This document shows, one piece after another, positions 8,665 through 17,885 of a DNA stretch of 64,000 nucleotides. This DNA comes from Chitiniphilus purpureus (GTDB taxonomy: Bacteria > Pseudomonadota > Gammaproteobacteria > Burkholderiales > Chitinibacteraceae), in contig NZ_CP106753.1 of the NCBI RefSeq assembly GCF_025642115.1, forward strand, positions 4,122,521-4,186,520, given 5' to 3'. The notes under the pieces are model-generated. The model was not told the DNA's origin. It did not search any database and saw nothing but the letters and a program-made list of their open reading frames with translations. Numbering within the stretch: the stretch's first letter is position 1; the number at the start of each line of letters is the position of its first letter. A program made the translations under genes and the position numbers.

Positions 8665-9758
8665 TCAGCCCCCTGCGGCACGGCTTGCGCCAGACCGGCC
8701 TCCCACGTCAGCAATGCCTGCTTGCGCGCGACACCCCAGCGGTATCCGGACAGCCCGCCGTCCTGGCGCACCACACGATGGCAGGGAATCGCCACCGCCA
8801 GCGCATTGCCGGCACAGGCCCGCGCCACGGCGCGGGCCGAGCCCGGCGCGCCGATACGTGCGGCGATCTCGGCGTAGCTCGCCGTCTCGCCGGGCGGGAT
8901 TTCGGTCAACGCCTGCCAGACGCGGCACTGGAACGCGGTACCGCGCACATCCAGCGGCAGGGCCTTTGCAGCCACGCCGGGCGCTTCGACGAGGCCGACC
9001 GCCGCAGCCATCCAGCCTTCGAACTGCGTATCGCCGCCGATCAGCTCGGCCTTCGGGAAACGGTCCTGCAGCTGCTGCACCAGCGCCTGCGGATCATCGC
9101 CAAGCTCGATGGCGCAGACCCCGCGCGCGGTGGCGGCCACCAGGATGGCGCCCAGCGCGCACTGGCCGACGCCGAAGCGGATGGTCTCGCCCGCGCCGCC
9201 CAGGCGATAGCGGCCCGGCTTCATCCCGAGCAAGGCATCGGCTTGCTCGTAAAGCCGGCTGGAGGAGCCGAATCCCGCCTCGAAATAGGCGGCGGTGACG
9301 CTGCGGCCTTGCCGCAGCCCATCCTGCAGACGTGCCGCACGCCGGGTCGCTGCATACTGGCGCGGCGTCACGCCGGTCAGGGCCTTGAATACACGGTGGA
9401 AGTGATAGCGGCTCAGCCCGGCAAGCTGCGCCAGCGTCGCCAGCGAAGGCGGGGTCTCGGCGGTTTCGATGGCCCGGCAGGCACGTTCGATTGCCGCGAC
9501 GTGCGGACTGGCCGGGGCAAGGTCGGGACGGCAGCGCTTGCACGGCCGGAACCCGGCGGCCTCGGCCTCAGCCGGGCTGGACCAGAAACTGACGTTGTCG
9601 CGCCGTGCCGGTCGCGACGGGCAGGATGGCCTGCAATACACCCCGGTGCTGCGCACGGCGTACCAGAACACGCCGTCGGCCCCGGCGTCGCGCTGCTGTA
9701 CGGCATGCCAGCGGTGCGCCGCATCGTCATAGGGCAGCGGTGGATCGGCGGTCTTCAT
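8661..9758 (-). CDS. ada: Bifunctional Ada: alkylation repair and transcriptional regulator
   Basis: A 365-residue protein with all three Ada parts. An N-terminal zinc domain carries Cys42 (methyl-phosphotriester acceptor) and Cys46 in TGVYCRPSCPSR and Cys73/Cys76 in CKRC. An AraC-type HTH spans about 85-185. The C-terminal O6-methylguanine methyltransferase has active Cys326 in IPCHRVV. It repairs methylated DNA and, once methylated, activates adaptive-response genes, probably including its own operon. Two ATGs compete at 9764 and 9758; GAGG is eight bases before the second, which is preferred. The downstream MFS gene overlaps by four bases. Confidence 0.93.
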   Translation of the reverse strand: MKTADPPLPYDDAAHRWHAVQQRDAGADGVFWYAVRSTGVYCRPSCPSRPARRDNVSFWSSPAEAEAAGFRPCKRCRPDLAPASPHVAAIERACRAIETAETPPSLATLAQLAGLSRYHFHRVFKALTGVTPRQYAATRRAARLQDGLRQGRSVTAAYFEAGFGSSSRLYEQADALLGMKPGRYRLGGAGETIRFGVGQCALGAILVAATARGVCAIELGDDPQALVQQLQDRFPKAELIGGDTQFEGWMAAAVGLVEAPGVAAKALPLDVRGTAFQCRVWQALTEIPPGETASYAEIAARIGAPGSARAVARACAGNALAVAIPCHRVVRQDGGLSGYRWGVARKQALLTWEAGLAQAVPQGAE

Positions 9759-9936
9759 CGGCATGGCCTCGGTGCGTGGACATGGCCTTATGATGCGCCT
9801 TCCGACTGGCTGCCGGCACTCCGCCGCTTGCTGGCCAATCGTGGACGACAACGCCGGCATCGTCGGCAGCCGGGCCCTTGCACGGCATCCCGAGCGCCCG
9901 CTACACCGCAGCGCGCGCCACGGCAGCCCGCCTGCC

Positions 9937-11472
9937 TCACAACTCGGTGTATTCGAACAGATCGTAGCCCGACTGCTGCTCCACCAGCTTGGTGGCACGC
10001 ACCACACGTTCGCCCTCACCGGTCAGCAGCAGCATCTCGCGCAACGGCGCGTAACTGCCTCGGGTGGTGGCGATCAGCGCAGGCTGCCGCAGCGAATCGA
10101 TGGCAGGCAGCATCAGTGCCGCTTCGTAGCGGGATTGCACCAGCGCCGGGCGCAGCAGGGCCGCATTGGCCCGGGGCGAGAGCACCTGCAGCCCCATTTC
10201 CAGCGCACCGTCCTCGCACTGCTGCAACCAGCGGATCACCGCCACCATCCATCCCTGGCCGCCTTGCGGGCGCAATGCCACCACGTCGCCCGCATGCAGT
10301 TGTTCAGCCGGCGCCTCGCGCGAGGTGATCGCATAGCCGCCCGGGCTTTCGTTGATGATCCGCCAGACCATGCTCGGCAGCTCGCCCACGAGGCCGGCTG
10401 CACCGAAATGGCCGTTGCCGAACGGCGGGTTGCCGTCGTGCACGCTCCGCGCGGTGGCGCCGAGCCCGTGACGCAGTTCGATCGGCGCCTCGACACTGAT
10501 GCGCTGGAACACCCGCCGGGGCGCGATGCTCCACTGCTTGATCAGACGGCGCACCGTTTCCAGCCACAGCTGCAGCTTGGCCCGATCGCCCGCCGCCGGC
10601 ATCTTGGCTTCCAGGCCGGCCAGCACCCGGTGCAGCTTCTTGCTCAGCTCCAGCGTGTCCACCAGCATGGCCATGCCCTGGTAGTCATCGACATTGCGGC
10701 TGCCGATGTAATGCGCCCCTTCGTCCTCGTCGAGCCGGACCAGGAAACAACCCGCCGCGCTCGATTGGCTTGTCACCGGCTGGAAATGCGCGAACTGGGC
10801 GTATTTGTCGATGATGTCGATCACCCGCGCAAGCTCGGACGGCGCAAAGCGCAGCGGGTCGGACAGTGAGAGCAGCAGCAGGCGCTTGTAGAGCATGCTG
10901 GTGGTCGGCGCGCCCTCGCGGTCGGGCAGCGCATAGTCGGTGAGGCGGTTCTCGACCGCGTAGCGGAACAGCCGGTGCGCTTCGCGCCATACCCCGGGTG
11001 GCATGAGCATCGAGACCCGGCTGCAGACCTGATAGAGCCGGTAGTAGATCGCCAGCACCTGGTGGATCAGCTGCGGGGTGAGCTTGCCGCCACCGAAGGC
11101 GAAGCGCTTCTCCAGGCGCTCGATCAGCGCGATCTTGTAGCCGTCGGCCAGCTCCAGCCACAGGCTGCGGGTCAGCAGCGCCGCCTGGCGCGCCTTGTCG
11201 CGCAGCGGGAAGCCGCTCGACACGTAGAGCGCTTCCAGCCCGCCATACAGCAACGCCAGCGTGCCCTGGTATTCGTCGAGCAGCTTCATCCGCGTTTCGG
11301 CATCCACTTCGACGCGGTTGCAGCTGGCCAGCGCGTCGAGCACCTGCCGCCCCGCATCCAGCGGGTTGTGGTTGGGCAGCCCTGCCAGCCATTCCCGCAG
11401 CGCCTTCGGCCGGACTTCGACGAAGCCGGCAAGCTTGGCCTCCTTCTCGGGCAATCTAAGCGACAACGACAT
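9937..11472 (-). CDS. PilZ-like protein of unknown function (paralogue of 50782-52401)
   Basis: A 511-residue cytoplasmic protein I do not recognise by name. A long helical N-terminal part is followed by a C-terminal region with RRVFQR (RxxxR-like) and NESPGG at residue 374, matching the PilZ motif [DN]xSxxG, then a beta-rich stretch around AVIRWLQQ. The two motifs are farther apart than in classical PilZ domains. It resembles the 539-residue protein at 50782-52401 in order and motifs. The ATG at 11472 has AGGAA just upstream and lies inside the bioA 3' end (17-base overlap). Binding of cyclic di-GMP is a plausible but unproven role. Confidence 0.7.
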   Translation of the reverse strand: MSLSLRLPEKEAKLAGFVEVRPKALREWLAGLPNHNPLDAGRQVLDALASCNRVEVDAETRMKLLDEYQGTLALLYGGLEALYVSSGFPLRDKARQAALLTRSLWLELADGYKIALIERLEKRFAFGGGKLTPQLIHQVLAIYYRLYQVCSRVSMLMPPGVWREAHRLFRYAVENRLTDYALPDREGAPTTSMLYKRLLLLSLSDPLRFAPSELARVIDIIDKYAQFAHFQPVTSQSSAAGCFLVRLDEDEGAHYIGSRNVDDYQGMAMLVDTLELSKKLHRVLAGLEAKMPAAGDRAKLQLWLETVRRLIKQWSIAPRRVFQRISVEAPIELRHGLGATARSVHDGNPPFGNGHFGAAGLVGELPSMVWRIINESPGGYAITSREAPAEQLHAGDVVALRPQGGQGWMVAVIRWLQQCEDGALEMGLQVLSPRANAALLRPALVQSRYEAALMLPAIDSLRQPALIATTRGSYAPLREMLLLTGEGERVVRATKLVEQQSGYDLFEYTEL

Positions 11473-12799
11473 CTTTTTCCTCGGCGCCATCGACCAATGC
11501 GGTTTCCAGCGCAAGCAGCGCGCCCTGCGCGAGCTGTCGCGCCTCGTCATCTCTCATGGTATAGGGCGGCATCAGGTAGACCGTGCCGCCGATCGGGCGC
11601 AACAGTACGCCCTTCGCCAAGGCGGCCTGGAAGAACGCCCCCGGGAAGCCGGCCGGCGCGTCGGCCACGTCGAAGGCCCAGATCATCCCGGTGCGACGCA
11701 GGTGCCGCACCCGCGGGTGCGACGCCAGCGGCGAGAACAGCGCATGCCAGCGTGCGCCGCGTTCGCGGTTGGCCGCGAGCACGTCGTCCTGCTCGAAGAT
11801 ATCGAGCACCGCCAGCGCGGCGGCGCAGGCCAGCGGATTGCCGCTGTAGGAATGCGAATGCAGAAAGCCACGGGCGGCGTCATCGTCGTAGAAGGCCTGA
11901 TAGACGGCGTCGGTGGTGAGCACGGCGGCCAGCGGCAGGAAACCGCCGGTGATGCCCTTGGAGAGGCAGACGAAATCGGGCCGGATCGACCCTTGCTCGC
12001 AGGCAAGGAAGGTGCCGGTCCGCCCGAAGCCCACGGCGATCTCGTCGGCGATCAGATGCACCTGGTGGCGGTCACACAGCGCGCGTACCCGCGCAAGATA
12101 GCTCGGATGGTGCATCGCCATGCCGGCCGCGCCCTGGACCAACGGCTCCAGGATCAGCGCGGCAATGCGCGGGGCATGCTCGGCCAACAGCCGTGCCAGC
12201 CCCTCGGCCGCGCGCTCGGCGACCTGTTCGGGTGTCTCGCCCGGCTGCGCGGCACGCCAGTCGGGGCTGGGCGCCTGCAGGTTGTCGCGCAGCAGTGGCG
12301 CATACGCCGCGCGGAACAACGGCACGTCGGTGACCGCCAGCGCCCCGGCCGTCTCGCCGTGGTATCCGCCTTGCAGGTGTACAAACCGGTGCTTGTCCGG
12401 CTGGCCACTGTTGCGCCAATAGTGGACGCTCATCTTGAGCGCGATCTCGGTGGCAGAGGCGCCATCCGAGGCATAGAAGGCATGCCCGAGTCCCGTGCGG
12501 GCGGCCAGACGCTCGGAGAGCTCGACCACCGGCCTGTGGGTGAACCCGGCCAGCATCGCATGCTCGAGCGTATCGAGCTGGGCCTTGATCGCTGCCTTGA
12601 TGCGTGGTTCGCCATGACCAAACAGATTCACCCACCAGCTGGAAATGCCATCGAGATAGCGATTGCCGTCGTGATCGTACAGCCACACCCCTTCACCGCG
12701 GGCCAGTGGCACCAACGGCAGGCGTTCATGGCGCTTCATCTGGGTGCAGGGGTGCCACACGGCCTGGCGGCTGCGGAAAAGCAGATCGGCATTGCTCAT
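11456..12799 (-). CDS. bioA: Adenosylmethionine-8-amino-7-oxononanoate aminotransferase
   Basis: PLP enzyme of 447 residues that converts 7-keto-8-aminopelargonate to 7,8-diaminopelargonate in biotin synthesis, using S-adenosylmethionine as amino donor. Family motifs include VWHPCTQMK at the N-terminus, DGISSWWVNLFGH, YHGETAGAL, IADEIAVGFGRTG and LSKGITGGFLP with the PLP lysine. The ATG at 12799 gives the usual BioA N-terminus; the frame extends upstream to 12910 without family similarity. No other bio genes are present here. The downstream PilZ-like gene starts inside its 3' end, so the two are probably co-transcribed. Confidence 0.93.
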   Translation of the reverse strand: MSNADLLFRSRQAVWHPCTQMKRHERLPLVPLARGEGVWLYDHDGNRYLDGISSWWVNLFGHGEPRIKAAIKAQLDTLEHAMLAGFTHRPVVELSERLAARTGLGHAFYASDGASATEIALKMSVHYWRNSGQPDKHRFVHLQGGYHGETAGALAVTDVPLFRAAYAPLLRDNLQAPSPDWRAAQPGETPEQVAERAAEGLARLLAEHAPRIAALILEPLVQGAAGMAMHHPSYLARVRALCDRHQVHLIADEIAVGFGRTGTFLACEQGSIRPDFVCLSKGITGGFLPLAAVLTTDAVYQAFYDDDAARGFLHSHSYSGNPLACAAALAVLDIFEQDDVLAANRERGARWHALFSPLASHPRVRHLRRTGMIWAFDVADAPAGFPGAFFQAALAKGVLLRPIGGTVYLMPPYTMRDDEARQLAQGALLALETALVDGAEEKDVVVA

Positions 12800-13346
12800 C
12801 GGATTGCTGACAACCGGAAAGGTGGGCGGATTGTGCCAAGGTTGGCCATCCCTCGCCAAGGCACATGTCTTTTCCACACAAACACCGGCGACTTGCTGAC
12901 TCCAGTCCATGAAAAATTATCCATACAGCGTCAGCCTCGATCGTTATTACCGGCCTTGCAACCCCACCATCACAGCCTTCCAGGGCGGCTTGATGACACG
13001 TGGTTTATCGCACTTGTCATCCCTGAGTAGACAAACGGTAACATTTTATCTGCATAAATTGGCCTCTCCAAGGCACAAGTCAGGTCTTGCCTGGGCTGCA
13101 AGCCGCAATTACGCTGGGTTTCATCTGTGTGCTTACAACGGACGCCATTCGTCGAATCCATCCGACCGCATAGCCGGTTATCCCCCTTTGACCGCCATAC
13201 GGTACCGCCTTTCGTTTCGCTTCCATGCGATCCTTGCCCGCTCGTCAATTGGCCGAGCTTTTTCGGATGGCAGCACGCCGGCGTCCACGCTAGGCCTGCG
13301 CAACTAGATATCCGGCCGGCCTGGGGTTTTCCGGGGATACAAGCAC
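12800..13346. other. Intergenic region between bioA and the DUF1800 gene
   Basis: About 550 bases separating divergent genes, with no convincing coding frame. It is less GC-rich than its surroundings, notably around 13025-13065, and must hold the promoters for bioA (minus) and the DUF1800 gene (plus). I cannot identify a clear -35/-10 pair, a biotin operator or any structured RNA. Confidence 0.5.
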
Positions 13347-15320
13347 ATGGCTCACACCTTGGTGGGTGCCGTGCCGGCGCGCGTTGCGCTGGCAGGGCTC
13401 GGTTGCGCAATCGTTTTGGGGCTGGCCAGCTGCGGCGGTGGCGGTGGCGGTGGTGAGGGCGGCAGCGGCGGTACAGGCAGCGAAACGCCCGGCAGCAACG
13501 CGCCTCCCCCTGCACCGGTGGATGCCCTGCCGGCGCCGCCGCTGCCGGTTTCGAGCGCCTTGCCCAGCATTTCCAGGATGCAGTGGAATGAAACGGCGGT
13601 GCGCAATATCCTGCGCACCTTCGCCTATGGCAGCAACGCCACCGATGCGCAGATCGCCGCCTGGGCGGCGCAGGACCCGCATGCTGCCATCGTCGAGATG
13701 CTGACCTTCACGCCATTCAATTCCAGGCTCTCACCGGCATTGGGCGTCAAGGGGACCGACCCGCTGCGCAGCACCGGCGGCACACTCGCCGGTCTGTCGG
13801 CCTATTGGAGCGGTGCGCAGAGCCCACTCCTGCCGACCAACCGCACCAGTTTCAGCATCGGGCTGGACTGGGGCGGGCTGCAGTACACCGGCCTGCAGGC
13901 CGGCGCCACGCCGGGGCTCAACCCTTTCCTGCACCGCGTGCTGTTCTGGGAAACCAACTACCACCTCGTCACCAACCAGGAGGCCGGCGTGGCACGCCAG
14001 CAGATCGGCGCGCTCTACGACACCTTGTTGAAATCGTTGTCCGCGGGCGAGACCTACTCGCGCACCCTGGCACGCGCCGCGATGTCCGCCGCGGTGGCGC
14101 GCCAATATGGCCACCTACGCAATACCTACGACAACGTGAAAGGGGTGTTCCGCGGCAACGAGGATTTCGCACGCGAGTTCCATCAGCTGTTCTTCGGCAT
14201 CCTGGGCACCAGCCGGCTGGAAGACGTGACGCCGCGCCAGGCCGGGGAGGACAGCTACCACGAAGTGGTGACCATCAAGAACACCGCCAAGGTGCTGACC
14301 GGGATGACCGAGCCGAGCGAGGACGCTCCGGAACTGGTGTTCGACGCCAATACGCACCATCGGGGCACGCTGGAGGTGCTGCACGCGCCGATCAATGGGG
14401 CCACGGCGCGTGAAAAGCTGTTCGCGCTGGCCGAAGTGGCGATCCGCCATGCCGACTCGGAAGACAATCTGCCGGTCAAGATCATCAGCGGGCTGGCCAA
14501 CGACCGGCTCACCAGCGCCGATATCGCGCAACTGCGCGCCTATTGGAAAAACATGGGTCAGGACAAGCGCCTGCTCGATTTCCTGCGCACCTACGCCATC
14601 TCACAGCAGTTCCACCGCGCCGACCGGCTGAAATACCTGACCCCGCTGGAACGCAACATGATCTTCCTGAACCGCTTTGCACTCAGCCGCCAGGACAGCG
14701 AGCTGGTCACCTGGTTCTCGCCGATCGCACTGGTGAACTGGGAGGAAGGCTTCGTGCCGTTCTCACCGGTGCACAACGTGTTCGGCCATGAGACCGGCGA
14801 GGAGACCTCGGTGTCGGCCGACCATTTCCGCACCGTGTACAACCGCAGCATCGACGGCATCTGGCGGATCAACCGGGTCGACGGCGACGGCAATGTCGAG
14901 CTGACCGCCCAGGCGCCGGGCTGGGAAAAGAACTGGCGTCTCGCGGCACCGACCCACGTGGACCGCACCTGGCGCACCGCCCAGGTGGCCGAATGGCTGT
15001 GGCAGCGTTTCATCGGCGGGCTGACCGGCTTTGGCAACCATGAGCGGCTCTATGTCTACAGCCTGCTGGGCAGCGGCCGCGACGCCGGCTTCTACTGCAC
15101 CGGCAACGGTGCGGCGGGCACCGACCCCGAGTACGTGTTTCGCGACAGCGACTTCCTGCCGGGTGGCCTTGGCACGCGCTGCCTGTCGCAGTTGGCCGAT
15201 CAGCCGCTGGCACTGGCCGCGACCGACACGGTGCAGCGGCGCGACGCCAACCGCCGCATCGCCTACGCGATCGCCTTCCTGTCTGCCATTCCGCACGCCC
15301 ACGTGGCGCGCGGCGAATAA
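13347..15320 (+). CDS. DUF1800 family lipoprotein
   Basis: A 657-residue exported protein of the DUF1800 family, function unknown. The N-terminus is a signal peptide ending in the lipobox LASC, so Cys29 is the likely lipidated residue; a run of glycines and a Gly/Pro/Ala linker follow before the folded domain from about residue 75. DUF1800 genes are usually followed by a DUF1501 gene, as here (12 bases downstream), so the two products probably act together in the envelope. A GGGGAT-like ribosome site precedes the ATG. No enzymatic residues can be assigned with confidence. Confidence 0.85.
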   Translation: MAHTLVGAVPARVALAGLGCAIVLGLASCGGGGGGGEGGSGGTGSETPGSNAPPPAPVDALPAPPLPVSSALPSISRMQWNETAVRNILRTFAYGSNATDAQIAAWAAQDPHAAIVEMLTFTPFNSRLSPALGVKGTDPLRSTGGTLAGLSAYWSGAQSPLLPTNRTSFSIGLDWGGLQYTGLQAGATPGLNPFLHRVLFWETNYHLVTNQEAGVARQQIGALYDTLLKSLSAGETYSRTLARAAMSAAVARQYGHLRNTYDNVKGVFRGNEDFAREFHQLFFGILGTSRLEDVTPRQAGEDSYHEVVTIKNTAKVLTGMTEPSEDAPELVFDANTHHRGTLEVLHAPINGATAREKLFALAEVAIRHADSEDNLPVKIISGLANDRLTSADIAQLRAYWKNMGQDKRLLDFLRTYAISQQFHRADRLKYLTPLERNMIFLNRFALSRQDSELVTWFSPIALVNWEEGFVPFSPVHNVFGHETGEETSVSADHFRTVYNRSIDGIWRINRVDGDGNVELTAQAPGWEKNWRLAAPTHVDRTWRTAQVAEWLWQRFIGGLTGFGNHERLYVYSLLGSGRDAGFYCTGNGAAGTDPEYVFRDSDFLPGGLGTRCLSQLADQPLALAATDTVQRRDANRRIAYAIAFLSAIPHAHVARGE

Positions 15321-15332
15321 CGGAGCACCACC

Positions 15333-16790
15333 ATGCATCGTCGTGACTTCCTGCGCCTGGGCCTGCTGGCCGGCGGCCTATATGCCTGCCCGGGCCTGAT
15401 CCTGCCGGCCCAGGCTGCGGTGACCCTGGGCCGGCGTACCCTGGTCTCGGTGACCCTGGCCGGCGGCCCCGATTTCCGACATCTGTTCGCCCCAGGCATC
15501 GCCGCCAACCAACCGGCCGACAGCTATGCCGCCCGGTGGTGGGCCGCCCGCGCCGCCAGCCAGGGCATCGCCGTCGCCCAGCGCAATATCGCCGGCTACG
15601 CCCAGCGCTACACCAGTGCCTACCTGTCGCTCAACCAGCCCGGCACGGCCGTGTCCGCCGGCGCCGGCATCCTTGCCAGCTGCGGCTGGCTCAAGGAGCA
15701 ATGGGATGCCGGCAATGTGGCGATGATCCACAACGTGATCGGCGCCACCTCGCGCGACCATGCGCATTCGCTGCTGGTGATGGACCAGGGCGACCGCGGC
15801 AGCGGGGCGATCGATCGCAAGCCGGGCTGGGGTGGCCGGCTCGCGGCGCTGCTGGGCGGCACCGCACGCGTCGGCGCGCTGACCAAGACACCGCGCCCGT
15901 TCTGTCTTGCGCCCAGCGGCAACGGCCAGCCGCCGAATGCCGACCTGGTGCTCAACCTGGCCAATTCGCGCAAGCTTGCGCTGGCCGAGCGGGTGACCAA
16001 TCCGAACGATCCGGTGTGGAAGCAGACCGGTTCCGAACTGGTGCTGGCACGCAGTCTCAAGTCCTACTACGCCGGCCGCAACTTCAACGGCGACCCCGCG
16101 CTCGCCCGGCTCGCCCGGCATGAGCGCGCATTGCGCGAGCTGGGGGCGCAGGTCACCGCCCAGCTCGGCGGCGGCGAGACCCTGACCGACGGCGCCCGGC
16201 TGCCGGTGCCGGACGCGATCCGGGCGCTCTACTCCGATGTCGCCGTGCCCTACCCGAGCCGTTATTGGGGGGGGCAGATCCGCAACCTGCACGATGTGCT
16301 GGCCCTGTCCGGCGTCGTCAACACCCCGGTGCTGTCGATGGAATACGGCGGCTGGGATACGCACAAGCTGCAACGCGACGATATCGAGGGCAATTTCATC
16401 GACCTGTTCGGCAAGGGGCGCGGCTTCGATCTGCTGTGGCAGAACCTGGACGCCACTGCGCGGCGCAACCTTGTGCTGGTGATCTACGGTGAATTCGGCC
16501 GCCAGCTGGCCGCCAACGGTGACCAGGGCACCGACCACGGCCGCGGCAACGCGGTACTGGTGATCGGTGAATCGGTGAAGGGCGGGATGTATGGCACCCC
16601 TTTCCCCGAGCGGGAGATCCCGCTGTTCGCCCGCGGCCTGAACGATGACATCCAGGGGCTGACCGGGGTGGAGCATGTGTTCGGCGCCGTCGCCGACTGG
16701 GTGGCCGGGGGCAGTACCGGCAACAACGTCGTCAACCGCAGCAACGCACTGATCGAAAGCGGGCTGAGGCTGGACCAGCTGTTCGCCTGA
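15333..16790 (+). CDS. DUF1501 family Tat-exported protein
   Basis: A 485-residue protein of the DUF1501 (sulfatase-like fold) family. It opens with a twin-arginine signal (RRDFLRLGLLAGG and a hydrophobic stretch ending near QAA), so it is probably exported folded to the periplasm. The motifs GGWDTH and EFGR typical of DUF1501 proteins are present (YGGWDTHKL, YGEFGRQL). It follows the DUF1800 gene with a 12-base gap and a GGAG ribosome site, so the pair forms an operon. The reaction is not known; conserved Asp/His residues suggest metal-dependent hydrolysis, which is inference. Confidence 0.88.
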   Translation: MHRRDFLRLGLLAGGLYACPGLILPAQAAVTLGRRTLVSVTLAGGPDFRHLFAPGIAANQPADSYAARWWAARAASQGIAVAQRNIAGYAQRYTSAYLSLNQPGTAVSAGAGILASCGWLKEQWDAGNVAMIHNVIGATSRDHAHSLLVMDQGDRGSGAIDRKPGWGGRLAALLGGTARVGALTKTPRPFCLAPSGNGQPPNADLVLNLANSRKLALAERVTNPNDPVWKQTGSELVLARSLKSYYAGRNFNGDPALARLARHERALRELGAQVTAQLGGGETLTDGARLPVPDAIRALYSDVAVPYPSRYWGGQIRNLHDVLALSGVVNTPVLSMEYGGWDTHKLQRDDIEGNFIDLFGKGRGFDLLWQNLDATARRNLVLVIYGEFGRQLAANGDQGTDHGRGNAVLVIGESVKGGMYGTPFPEREIPLFARGLNDDIQGLTGVEHVFGAVADWVAGGSTGNNVVNRSNALIESGLRLDQLFA

Positions 16791-16808
16791 TCCCCGCGCC
16801 GCATTCCG

Positions 16809-16840
16809 CCGGCACCGCCATGGGGTGATGCCGGTGCCGG
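16809..16840. other. Stem-loop between convergent genes
   Basis: CCGGCACC at 16809-16816 pairs with GGTGCCGG at 16833-16840, in the short gap between the convergent DUF1501 and topoisomerase IB genes. No T run follows on either strand, so a terminator role is only possible. Confidence 0.35.
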
Positions 16841-16874
16841 ATGCGGTGCCCGTGCAGGCCGGGTCTCGGCGATG

Positions 16875-17885
16875 CTAGTCGGCGCGTGCCTCGATCAGCG
16901 CAAGCGTCACCCGCTCGGTCCGGTCAAGCCCGCGCACACGCGGCAGCCCCGGCGGCTCACGCCCGTCGCACCACGCGTTGGCGAAGTGCGTCAGCACCGC
17001 CGGATGGATGTACGCGCTGCGGCAGACCGCCGGCGTGTTGCCGAGCCGGCCGGCCACGGCATCGACAATGGCCTTGGTGCAGCGCTTGGCCTCGGTGGCG
17101 TTGCGACAGGGCGGATGGGCAAGGCACAGCGCGGTGGCCTCGCGCGTGGCGCCCCAGGTGCGGAAATCCTTGGCGGTCGCCTGCGTGCCGCTCGCGTCGC
17201 GCAGGTAGTCGTTCACATCGGTCGACGTCAGCCGCCGCACCACCCCCTGCGCGTCGCGATAGCGGAACACCTGGGCGCCGGGCAGCTCCATGCAGCGGCG
17301 CAGCACGCCGGCCAGGGTGCGGTCGCGGAACTGGATGCGGTGCTCCACGCCGGACTTGCCGCGAAACCGCAGTTGCACGACGCTGCTGCCCAGTTGCACG
17401 TGCCGCTTGCGCAGCGTGGTCAGCCCGAAGCTGCGGTTGGCACGCGCGTATTCCTCATTGCCCACCCGCACCAGGGTCGCTTCCAGCAGCCGCACCAGTG
17501 CCGCCAGCACCTTGCTGCGCGGCAGGCCATGCGCCGCCAGATCGCGTGCCACCCGTTGGCGCAGGCGCGGCAAGGCGCGGGCGAACCGCGCCAGATGCGC
17601 GAACTTGTCGGCTGCGCGATGCACCTGCCATTCCTCGTGATAGCGGTATTGCTTGCGCCCCTTGCTGTCGTAACCGGTCGCCTGCAGATGACCATGCGGC
17701 ACCATGCAGATCCAGACCCGCTCCCATGCCGGGGGAATCGCCAGCGCACGGATGCGTGCCAGGATCGCAGGATCGCGCACATTGGCGCCATCCGGGTCCA
17801 CGTAGCGGAAGCCGCGCCCGCAGCGTATCCGCCGGTAGCCAGGCGCATCCGCCGACACCCGGACCAGTTCCGGCGGCTCGATCAT
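16875..17885 (-). CDS. DNA topoisomerase IB (poxvirus-like)
   Basis: A 336-residue type IB topoisomerase that relaxes supercoils by nicking one strand through a 3'-phosphotyrosine. An N-terminal DNA-binding part is followed by the catalytic domain with RYHEEW, KDFRTWGAT and the active tyrosine Tyr292 in CRSAYIHP. Length and motifs fit the small bacterial enzymes. The ATG overlaps the stop of the upstream sensor kinase (ATGA at 17882-17885), so it is translated as part of a signalling operon, an unusual setting. Its physiological role in bacteria is not settled. Confidence 0.93.
   Translation of the reverse strand: MIEPPELVRVSADAPGYRRIRCGRGFRYVDPDGANVRDPAILARIRALAIPPAWERVWICMVPHGHLQATGYDSKGRKQYRYHEEWQVHRAADKFAHLARFARALPRLRQRVARDLAAHGLPRSKVLAALVRLLEATLVRVGNEEYARANRSFGLTTLRKRHVQLGSSVVQLRFRGKSGVEHRIQFRDRTLAGVLRRCMELPGAQVFRYRDAQGVVRRLTSTDVNDYLRDASGTQATAKDFRTWGATREATALCLAHPPCRNATEAKRCTKAIVDAVAGRLGNTPAVCRSAYIHPAVLTHFANAWCDGREPPGLPRVRGLDRTERVTLALIEARAD

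Noticed and set aside
12918..12926. DnaA-box-like TTATCCATA upstream of bioA
   Set aside because: One mismatch to the consensus, isolated, and far from the rpmH/dnaA region; expected by chance.
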